From assembly GCA_014377055.1 (NCBI GenBank), contig JACMQJ010000530.1, forward strand, positions 1 to 5,277: a stretch of DNA of 5,277 nucleotides, given 5' to 3'. A model generated the notes under the pieces. The model saw nothing but the letters and a program-made list of their open reading frames with translations. It was not told the DNA's origin and made no database searches. The position numbers were made by a program, and so were the translations under genes. The stretch comes from Candidatus Sericytochromatia bacterium (lineage in GTDB: Bacteria; Cyanobacteriota; Sericytochromatia; UBA7694; JACMQJ01). Positions 1 through 5,277 of the stretch are shown here, piece after piece. How positions within the stretch are numbered: position 1 is the first letter of the stretch; the number at the start of each line of letters is the position of its first letter.

Positions 1-383
1 AATTAGCATAAATAGTATTTTCTATGATTCAGAATCTATGTAATTCCAAAAGAATGTATCACCGTAAATCGGATTATTTAGAATCGAAGGTTGCTTACAC
101 ATTAGCGTCATTTAATATTTTAGCATTATGGAATGGCTTAAGTGATGGTGAAAACCTAATATACAGAATATCTATAGCTGATTTTCATTGTAAATTAATA
201 GTAACTTAGCTATACTGTGAATACTTTAGCTTTGCTGTAACTAAATTAAAAAACACGCACCAATCGTTAATAATATTTAAACCTAACATTAGAGTTTTGT
301 GCTGTACCCAAAAAGTTAAAGAGCAAGTTTTACTAAATAAATCATATATATAACTAAATAATTTAAAGTTTGGAGTTCTTTTT
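1..383. other. Gene-poor leader region upstream of the first CDS
   Basis: No convincing gene is visible here. The only sizeable reading frame (24-209, 61 codons, + strand) has no Shine-Dalgarno sequence, is closed upstream by an in-frame stop at 9-11, and encodes nothing I recognise, so I treat it as chance. The stretch is very AT-rich. Around 173-245 it holds several AGCT-centred repeats: TATAGCTGA at 173-181, and TTAGCT at 206-211 and again at 226-231, spaced 20 bp apart. Just before the first CDS, TATAAC at 349-354, with a poor TTTTAC at 328-333, could be a promoter, but in DNA this AT-rich that is weak evidence. The segment may be the leader of the gene at 384 plus the tail of whatever lies to the left. 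Confidence 0.5.
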
Positions 384-1415
384 ATGAGTCAAATTGCTAT
401 TAATCCTATATCAAACAATAGCTATGTAAATAAAAATGATCCAGTTATTACACAGCCTAAAGTTAATTCTGATCCATTGATAAGTCCTTTACAAACCACA
501 ACAGTTACTCCAAACTCATTACAGCCAGTAGGATCATTTTCTTCTGCATTTGGTTTAATAAATTCGGCTAGTTCAGTTCCTACAAGTGTTGATTTTGTAT
601 TACCTACTACTAATACAACACAGTCAGCCATACCGCCGACAACACCACCAGAACAACCATTTACTATTAGTGGCTCAATATTCCAATTATGGGATAAATT
701 AACTAAATCTGTTAGTGCTGAAGTAACCGATTTAAAAACGGCTGTAGTTAACTCAAGTGTTGGTCAAAGTGCAATAGGTGCATATAACTATGTCGAAGGA
801 AAAGCTGAAAATGCTTTGCATGAAGGAGCTGCAATTCTTAGACAAACAACAAGTTATGTTAGAAATGAAGCAACCGAAATAGGTAAAGACATAAAGTCTT
901 TTTTAGGTGGAAAAAAAACTATTGAGTTTGGTTCTGCTGCATATAACCAAGTCTTAGGTGCTACACAAGGAATTAGAGATTTTTTTGCAGGTAATGCAAC
1001 CAGTGCAGCTGAGAATAGAATGAAAGTACAGCATGGTAAAGTTGGTAAATGTATGGGAGGAGTTAACGATAGTTTAGAAGTAGCTTTTAACTTACATCTA
1101 AATTGCCCATCGGCATATCAAGCTGCTGATACTCTTAGACATAATCCAAGTTTTCTTGAGATAAAACCAATGCCAGGTAAAATAGAAGACTTACCTGTGG
1201 GGGCAATAGTTGTTTTAGGTGCAAAAGGTAAACACAAAGAAGGACATATTTTTACAATTGTTGCTGGTGCAAATGGTACAAAATTAGAAGCTTGTGATTA
1301 TATCTCCAAAGGTACCCCAAGCTATGAGAAGTATCAAAGTTATGGTTCATTTTCAGCATTTATTCCTATGGAGCCTCCAGAGTCTGGAGTAGCAAACCCT
1401 CCTAGACGAAAATAA
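384..1415 (+). CDS. Putative papain-fold (CHAP / NlpC-P60-like) hydrolase with low-complexity N-terminus
   Basis: This encodes 343 residues. The start is well supported: GGAG at 372-375 lies 8 nt before the ATG. Residues 1 to about 95 are rich in Thr, Ser, Pro, Asn and Gln and look disordered. Residues about 100-210 are mostly amphipathic helix with little sequence identity to anything I know. Residues about 215-328 look like a small cysteine-hydrolase domain: Cys223 opens a helix in a GKCMGGVND context, a SAYQAAD segment follows at 243-249, a DLPVGAIVV strand (269-277) leads into GHIFTIVAG with His288, and an EACD segment (302-305) could give the third polar residue, probably Asp305. This order fits CHAP/NlpC-P60 peptidoglycan amidases or endopeptidases. 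No signal peptide, lipobox or membrane segment is visible, so if the protein acts on cell wall it must leave by another route or act inside. A short Pro-rich, basic tail ends it. The fold call is by eye; other papain-like activities (deamidase, deubiquitinase-like effector, toxin) remain possible. A possible terminator hairpin follows, so it may be monocistronic. Confidence 0.6.
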   Translation: MSQIAINPISNNSYVNKNDPVITQPKVNSDPLISPLQTTTVTPNSLQPVGSFSSAFGLINSASSVPTSVDFVLPTTNTTQSAIPPTTPPEQPFTISGSIFQLWDKLTKSVSAEVTDLKTAVVNSSVGQSAIGAYNYVEGKAENALHEGAAILRQTTSYVRNEATEIGKDIKSFLGGKKTIEFGSAAYNQVLGATQGIRDFFAGNATSAAENRMKVQHGKVGKCMGGVNDSLEVAFNLHLNCPSAYQAADTLRHNPSFLEIKPMPGKIEDLPVGAIVVLGAKGKHKEGHIFTIVAGANGTKLEACDYISKGTPSYEKYQSYGSFSAFIPMEPPESGVANPPRRK

Positions 1416-1425
1416 AAATTTATAA

Positions 1426-1492
1426 AGAATAGTCCTTAAATATGTTAATTCAGTTTATCATTTTAGAAATATCTAAAATAAAGGGCTATTTT
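1426..1492 (+). terminator. Two-level hairpin between the Cys-His protein gene and the TPR gene
   Basis: The outer arms, 1426-1437 and 1481-1492, pair over 12 positions in RNA, including two G-U pairs; the core is AATAGTCCTT against AAGGGCTATT. Inside the loop sits a perfect 8-bp inverted repeat, ATTTTAGA (1460-1467) and TCTAAAAT (1472-1479), with a 4-base loop. The right arm runs straight into a T-rich stretch (TTTTAATTTTAA), so the structure could act as an intrinsic terminator for the gene ending at 1415, though the 43-base outer loop is large for one. The right arm also carries the only purine-rich run (AAAGGG, 1480-1485) before the TPR gene start at 1500, at an over-long spacing of 14 nt, so the fold could instead reduce translation of that gene. 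The inner AT-rich palindrome could also be a protein-binding site. Confidence 0.4.
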
Positions 1493-1499
1493 AATTTTA

Positions 1500-2522
1500 A
1501 TGAAGAAATTTTTTCTTTTATCTCTACTAATTACTAGTACAGTATTTGGTTATTCTCTCACACAAGATAACTTTGCCTATGCAAAAACAATTAAGTCTAA
1601 TCAAAGTGAAAAAAATATACAAAAACCAGATAATGGGGATGAAGCTAATTTAACTGGTCAGCAATATTTTGAAAAAGGTAAAGAAGCCTATCTAAAATAT
1701 TCTAATTTTTCATACAAAGAAGCTATTTCATATTTTGAAAAGTCTTTAAAATTTAATAGAAAAGATGCTGTAACCCTAGCTTATAAAGCACAAGCAGAAG
1801 CTTTGTTATCACGTGTTATTTATCAACCTAAAGGTGGTGTTGTTAGAGCAACATTAGAGCTTAAAGCTTATGAAAGTGCCTATATTTCAGGTGACTTAGA
1901 TCCTGATCTTAGTGAAGTACATAGAGCCTTAAGCATGGTTTATTTTGTTCAAGAAAGATATGATGAAGGTAAAGAAGAAGCAAAAAAAGCAATAAAAATA
2001 AATGATAAAGATGCTGAATCATACTTATTACTTTGGCTTAATAGTCCTGACAAAGAAATGTTAAAGTTATCAACTAGTACAATCAATTATTATTATCGTT
2101 CTCTTGATGTTGAATCTGAAAATATTAGTAAAGCTTTGGAATTAAATCCTAATCTAGTTTTGACATATATCCAACTTGGGGTTGCAAATGCCAATCAAAC
2201 AAAATATTTTGAGTCAAAGGATAATTATAATAAAGTACTTAAATTAAATCCTCAAAGTGAAGAAGCTTATACTTATTTGGGATTCTTACATAATAGTGCC
2301 TCACATTATGATGAAGCTATAAATTCTTTTGAACAAGCTTTAGAAATAGATCCTCAGAGATCTGATGCTACCTATGGTATAGGTGTATCATATCTTAAAA
2401 AAAGAGATAAAATATCGGCTATTACATATTTCAAAAACGCTTGTGATGCAAATTATCGTGATGCCTGTGATGTAGAAAGAAACTTAAGAACGGATTCCAG
2501 AGGTGGAGGTGGAAGAAATTAA
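1500..2522 (+). CDS. Exported tetratricopeptide-repeat (TPR) protein
   Basis: This encodes 340 residues. The start is fixed by a clear Sec signal peptide: Lys2-Lys3, then a hydrophobic stretch at about 4-17, with possible cleavage after AYA (26-28) or after VFG (15-17). No lipobox cysteine is present, so the mature protein is expected to be soluble in the periplasm or outside the cell. Only a weak, distant ribosome site (AAAGGG, 14 nt upstream) is visible. A polar linker (about 29-50) precedes TPR-type helix pairs at about 52-85, 90-133 (with an insertion), 136-169, 171-216 (irregular), 217-250, 251-284 and 285-317; the last three are the most canonical, with features such as NPNLVLTYIQLG, YDEAINSFEQALEIDP and TYGIGVSYLKK. 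TPR arrays usually hold protein complexes together, and the partner here is unknown. The last repeat ends in a cysteine pair, Cys315 and Cys323 (ACDANYRDACD), resembling the ends of Sel1/Hcp-type repeats, where such cysteines form disulfides; that would suit an exported protein. The C-terminus is a short Gly-rich tail. leuS begins 53 nt downstream with no terminator between, so cotranscription is likely. Confidence 0.88.
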   Translation: MKKFFLLSLLITSTVFGYSLTQDNFAYAKTIKSNQSEKNIQKPDNGDEANLTGQQYFEKGKEAYLKYSNFSYKEAISYFEKSLKFNRKDAVTLAYKAQAEALLSRVIYQPKGGVVRATLELKAYESAYISGDLDPDLSEVHRALSMVYFVQERYDEGKEEAKKAIKINDKDAESYLLLWLNSPDKEMLKLSTSTINYYYRSLDVESENISKALELNPNLVLTYIQLGVANANQTKYFESKDNYNKVLKLNPQSEEAYTYLGFLHNSASHYDEAINSFEQALEIDPQRSDATYGIGVSYLKKRDKISAITYFKNACDANYRDACDVERNLRTDSRGGGGRN

Positions 2523-2575
2523 TATAATGTATTTTAAAGAAGCAAAAAAAGATTTTACAGGAGATATTTGATCCA

Positions 2576-5095
2576 ATGACTGAAATTAATACAAAAGATT
2601 ATAATTTTTCAGCAATAGAAGCCAAGTGGCAAGCATATTGGGAAGAAAATAAAACATACAAAACTGATAATAATGGTAGTAAGCCAAAATATTATGTTCT
2701 TGACATGTTTCCTTATCCCTCAGGTAATGGCTTACATGTAGGTCATCCAAAAGGTTATGTTGGTAGTGACATTATAGCTAGATATAAGCGAATGAGAGGC
2801 TTTGATGTACTTCATCCTATGGGGTGGGATGCTTTTGGTTTACCAACTGAAAGACAAGCAGCCAAAGAAAATGTTCATCCTGAAATTATCACCAAAAGAA
2901 ATATTGATCGTTTTAGAAATCAATTAAAAAAAATAGGCTTAAGTTACGATTGGGATAGAGAAATATCAACAACAGATCCAAGATATTATCGCTGGACACA
3001 ATGGATATTTTTAAAATTATATGAGATGGGTCTTGCTTATCAAGCTGAAATTGCTGTTAACTGGTGTCCTGCTCTGGGAACTGTTCTTGCCAACGAGGAA
3101 GTAAAAGATGGAGTATATATAGAAACTGGTGATCCTGTCGAAAAAAGATTAATGAAACAGTGGATGCTAAAGATCACAGCTTATTCAGATAGATTAATTG
3201 CTGATCTTGATGATCTTGATTGGCCTGAGAGTATCAAAGAAATGCAACGAAATTGGATCGGAAAATCTATAGGTGCTTCTGTCAGATTTGATATTGATGG
3301 TAAAGATATTTCATTTAATGTGTTTACCACTAGACCTGATACATTATTTGGGGGAACATACTGTGTACTTGCTCCTGAGCATGAATTAGTCAAAGCAATA
3401 ACTACAGATGAACAAAAAGAAAAAGTTGAAGAATATATTTTAAAAACCTCAAAAATGTCAGAAAGAGATCGCTTAATCAAGGCAGATGAAAAAACAGGAG
3501 CTTTTACAGGAGCTTATGCTATTTGTCCTGTTAATAAAAATAAATTGCCTATTTGGATCTCAGATTATGTTCTTGCAAGCTATGGAACTGGTGCCGTTTT
3601 TGCTTGTCCTGCACATGATGATCGTGATTATGAATTTGCCAAAAAATTTAATTTGCCAATAGTTGAAGTTATTAGTGGTGGTGATCTTGATAATGAAGCT
3701 TATAAGGGTGATGGAGAGCATATTAACTCAGAGTTTTTGGATGGAATGGGAATCAGAGATGCCACAAAAACAGTTATTGAATGGTTAGAAAAAGATAATT
3801 CTGGAAAGTCTGAAATAAATTATAAATTGAGGGATTGGTTATTTAGTAGACAAAGATATTGGGGTGAGCCTATACCTATATTAATTGATCCTGAAACTGG
3901 TGAAACTTCGGCTGTATCAGAAGACGAATTACCAATATTATTACCATATCTTGATGATATTAGCCCTGCCGCTGATGGTCAACCACCACTTGCCAAGTTA
4001 ACAGAATGGGTCAATGTTGTTGACAAAAAAACAGGTAAAAAGATGCAAAGAGAAGTTAATACTATGCCACAATGGGCTGGATCATGTTGGTATTATCTTG
4101 CATTTATGGATCCATATAATAAAAATATGCCTTGGGATAAATTAGCAGAAAAAAAATGGAGTCCAGTTGACTTGTATGTGGGCGGTACAGAACATGCAAC
4201 CTTACATTTATTATATGCAAGATTTTGGCATAAAGTTTTATATGATTTGGGTCAAGTTTCAACTATTGAACCATTCCAAAAATTATTTAATCAAGGATTA
4301 GTTCAAGGTAGAAGTTATCAGGATGATAAAGGCAAATACTATTACCCAGAACAAGTCATCGAAAAAGATAATAAATGGTTTACTAAAGATCATAATTTAC
4401 CATTAAAATCAAAAATAGAAAAAATGAGTAAAAGTTTATGTAATGTTGTTACTCCTGATGAAGTTATTGATAAATATGGTGCTGACTCACTCAGATTATA
4501 CGAATTATTTATGGGGCCTCTTGAAGATGGTGTAATATGGCAAACTGAAAATATTACAGGTGTTAAGAGATTTTTAGAGCGTGTCTGGAATTTGTTTAAC
4601 AATGAAAGTATTCATTCAGAGGAAGAAAATAAGCCTTTGGAAAAAATGTTACACAAAACTATTAAAAAGGTAACAGAGGATATTGATGTTTTACAGTTTA
4701 ATACTGCTATCAGTCAGTTAATGATCTTTATTAATGATCTTTATAAACAAAAAACTATTGCAAAACATGTTTTTAGTGATTTGGTAAAATTAATTTCTCC
4801 TTTTGCTCCACATCTAGCCGAAGAACTTTGGCAAAGATTAGAAAATACAGAAAGTGTAACTTATACTGAATGGCCTAGTTTTGATATAGAATTAACAAAA
4901 GATGAAAAAATTGAGTTACCAGTGCAAGTTAACGGCAAGGTTAGATGTACTATCATGATTGATCGTGATGCTACAGAAGATACAGTTAAGCCTATAGCTG
5001 TAAGTCATGAAGCAGTGCAAAAGTTTTTGGAAGACAAAAATATTGTTAAAGTAATTTATGTCACCAATAAAATATTTAATATGATTGTCAAATAA
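2576..5095 (+). CDS. leuS: Leucyl-tRNA synthetase (class Ia)
   Basis: This cytoplasmic enzyme charges tRNA-Leu with leucine using ATP and clears mischarged amino acids. It has 839 residues, close to the usual bacterial length, and is complete. AGGAGA at 2559-2564 lies 11 nt before the ATG. The catalytic fold shows PYPSG (46-50), the HIGH motif as HVGH (54-57), GWDAFGLP (83-90), RQRYWGEP (425-432), YVGGTEHA (534-541) and KMSKS (616-620). The CP1 editing domain spans about 230-415, with the Thr-rich TTRPDT (251-256) and GTGAVFACPAHDDRDYEFA (337-355); Asp351 is in the place of the conserved amino-group-binding Asp (D345 in E. coli). A short leucine-specific insertion (about 575-612) precedes KMSKS, then come the helical anticodon-binding domain (about 645-770) and the C-terminal tRNA-binding domain with LPVQVNGKVR (781-790). 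Two oddities: the connective region after Cys164 lacks the CxxC zinc ligands of E. coli-type enzymes, and KMSKS is followed by Leu-Cys-Asn where most relatives have x-Gly-Asn. I see no T-box or leucine-rich leader upstream, so it is probably expressed with the TPR gene. Tandem TAA stops end it. Confidence 0.98.
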   Translation: MTEINTKDYNFSAIEAKWQAYWEENKTYKTDNNGSKPKYYVLDMFPYPSGNGLHVGHPKGYVGSDIIARYKRMRGFDVLHPMGWDAFGLPTERQAAKENVHPEIITKRNIDRFRNQLKKIGLSYDWDREISTTDPRYYRWTQWIFLKLYEMGLAYQAEIAVNWCPALGTVLANEEVKDGVYIETGDPVEKRLMKQWMLKITAYSDRLIADLDDLDWPESIKEMQRNWIGKSIGASVRFDIDGKDISFNVFTTRPDTLFGGTYCVLAPEHELVKAITTDEQKEKVEEYILKTSKMSERDRLIKADEKTGAFTGAYAICPVNKNKLPIWISDYVLASYGTGAVFACPAHDDRDYEFAKKFNLPIVEVISGGDLDNEAYKGDGEHINSEFLDGMGIRDATKTVIEWLEKDNSGKSEINYKLRDWLFSRQRYWGEPIPILIDPETGETSAVSEDELPILLPYLDDISPAADGQPPLAKLTEWVNVVDKKTGKKMQREVNTMPQWAGSCWYYLAFMDPYNKNMPWDKLAEKKWSPVDLYVGGTEHATLHLLYARFWHKVLYDLGQVSTIEPFQKLFNQGLVQGRSYQDDKGKYYYPEQVIEKDNKWFTKDHNLPLKSKIEKMSKSLCNVVTPDEVIDKYGADSLRLYELFMGPLEDGVIWQTENITGVKRFLERVWNLFNNESIHSEEENKPLEKMLHKTIKKVTEDIDVLQFNTAISQLMIFINDLYKQKTIAKHVFSDLVKLISPFAPHLAEELWQRLENTESVTYTEWPSFDIELTKDEKIELPVQVNGKVRCTIMIDRDATEDTVKPIAVSHEAVQKFLEDKNIVKVIYVTNKIFNMIVK

Positions 5096-5106
5096 TAAAT
5101 TGGTTT
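5090..5106. repeat. 17-bp direct repeat, left copy (overlaps leuS stop)
   Basis: AAATAATAAATTGGTTT occurs here and again, identically, at 5184-5200. This copy includes the last leuS codon and its tandem TAA stops, so the repeat unit contains ancestral gene sequence. The bases flanking the two copies differ on both sides, so the match is exactly 17 bp. The two copies are 94 bp apart and enclose 77 bp that carries both hairpins. Confidence 0.8.
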
Positions 5107-5111
5107 GATTT

Positions 5112-5140
5112 GTAGGGGTGTATTGCATACACCCTCTTAC
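5112..5140 (+). repeat. GC-rich hairpin after leuS, REP-like; possible leuS terminator
   Basis: GGGTGTAT (5116-5123) and ATACACCC (5127-5134) form a perfect 8-bp stem with a TGC loop. GTA (5112-5114) and TAC (5138-5140) can extend it across small bulges, and a further outer pair, TTTGTA (5109-5114) and TACAAA (5155-5160), is an alternative. It stands out as a GC-rich island in AT-rich DNA, starting 17 nt after the leuS stop. The form GTAGGGG followed by an inverted core around TTGCA resembles dispersed palindromic repeats I recall from cyanobacteria and other bacteria, so it may be one copy of a REP/MITE-like family. The bases after it (TCTTACTTAAAATAATTT) are not a clean T run, so it is at best a weak intrinsic terminator for leuS; it could still protect the 3' end of the mRNA. 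Confidence 0.6.
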
Positions 5141-5157
5141 TTAAAATAATTTCATAC

Positions 5158-5183
5158 AAAAAAATGCGCATAGATATGCTCAT
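5158..5183 (-). terminator. Possible intrinsic terminator for leftward transcription
   Basis: Read on the - strand, ATGAGCAT (5183-5176), a 4-base loop and ATGCGCAT (5171-5164) form an 8-position stem with one mismatch (7 pairs), followed at once by a run of six Ts (5163-5158). That is the layout of an intrinsic terminator for a gene coming in from the right on the - strand, convergent with leuS. No - strand gene can be confirmed inside the window: one frame from the right edge stays open for only 11 codons before a TGA at 5244-5242, too short to judge. On the + strand the hairpin has the A run before it, not after. Confidence 0.4.
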
Positions 5184-5200
5184 AAATAATAAATTGGTTT
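5184..5200. repeat. 17-bp direct repeat, right copy
   Basis: This is the second exact copy of AAATAATAAATTGGTTT. It runs directly into a 10-bp palindrome, TTTAGCTAAA (5198-5207), and an A/T-rich stretch. In 5201-5277 I see no gene. A perfect TATAAT lies at 5226-5231, but no credible -35 box sits at the right distance, so I do not call a promoter. Confidence 0.8.
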
Positions 5201-5277
5201 AGCTAAATAAAAATTTTATCCAAACTATAATATATCTTTATTCACCAAAACAGGTCTAAATCAAAAAATCTAATATA

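Noticed and set aside
24..209. 61-codon + strand reading frame
   Set aside because: No ribosome-binding site, no recognisable domain, unremarkable composition, and an in-frame stop just upstream; likely chance in AT-rich DNA.
1449..1479. Possible promoter for the TPR gene (TTCAGT / TAAAAT)
   Set aside because: The -35 match is 3 of 6 at a 19-bp spacing, and the -10 is part of the inverted repeat; too weak to call.
2527..2571. 14-codon reading frame just before leuS that could be a leader peptide
   Set aside because: It has no ribosome site and no leucine codons, and there is no room for a T-box or attenuator, so leucine-linked attenuation is not supported.
3203..3220. Tandem 9-bp GATCTTGAT repeat in leuS
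   Set aside because: It is in frame and encodes the Asp-Leu-Asp pattern normal for the family's DLDDLDWP segment.
3181..3480. Antisense 99-codon reading frame within leuS
   Set aside because: It lies wholly opposite conserved leuS codons and its translation resembles nothing known; the other antisense frames at 422-631, 4390-4602 and 4916-5128 are rejected for the same reason.
5226..5231. Perfect TATAAT as a promoter for a rightward gene
   Set aside because: No -35 box lies at 16-18 bp upstream and no start codon follows in the window; expected by chance at this base composition.

Overview
The window is an AT-rich stretch of bacterial chromosome. It holds three complete genes, all on the + strand, and a repeat-rich intergenic segment at the right end. 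The genes use the standard code: Trp is TGG and all three end in TAA. The LeuRS has the 'NWCPALGTVLANEEV' type of connective region and no CxxC zinc knuckle, a style I associate with cyanobacteria-like and some other bacterial LeuRS. Together with strong A/T codon bias and a GGGTGTAT-type hairpin repeat, this suggests an uncultivated AT-rich lineage, possibly non-photosynthetic cyanobacterial relatives (Melainabacteria / Vampirovibrionia). That placement is a low-confidence inference.

Layout: 1-383 has no convincing gene and is the 5' leader of the first gene. 384-1415 encodes a 343-residue protein with a low-complexity Thr/Ser/Pro/Asn/Gln-rich N-terminus, a helical middle and a C-terminal domain that looks like a papain-fold (CHAP / NlpC-P60-like) Cys-His hydrolase; no signal peptide is visible. 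1416-1499 folds into a two-level hairpin that could end the first transcript, hide the only purine-rich site upstream of the next gene, or both. 1500-2522 encodes an exported TPR protein. 2576-5095 encodes leucyl-tRNA synthetase (leuS), full length, 53 nt after the TPR gene and probably cotranscribed with it. 5096-5277 has no gene. It holds a 17-bp exact direct repeat (the first copy includes the leuS stop codons) that brackets a GC-rich hairpin and a second hairpin, which reads as a terminator for leftward transcription.

I see no functional link between the three genes beyond synteny; leuS is housekeeping and the other two are likely lineage-specific. No CRISPR array, tRNA, rRNA, transposase or defence system is visible. 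The items most worth a second look are the leaderless Cys-His protein and the bracketed repeat structure after leuS; neither is enough to claim a new system.
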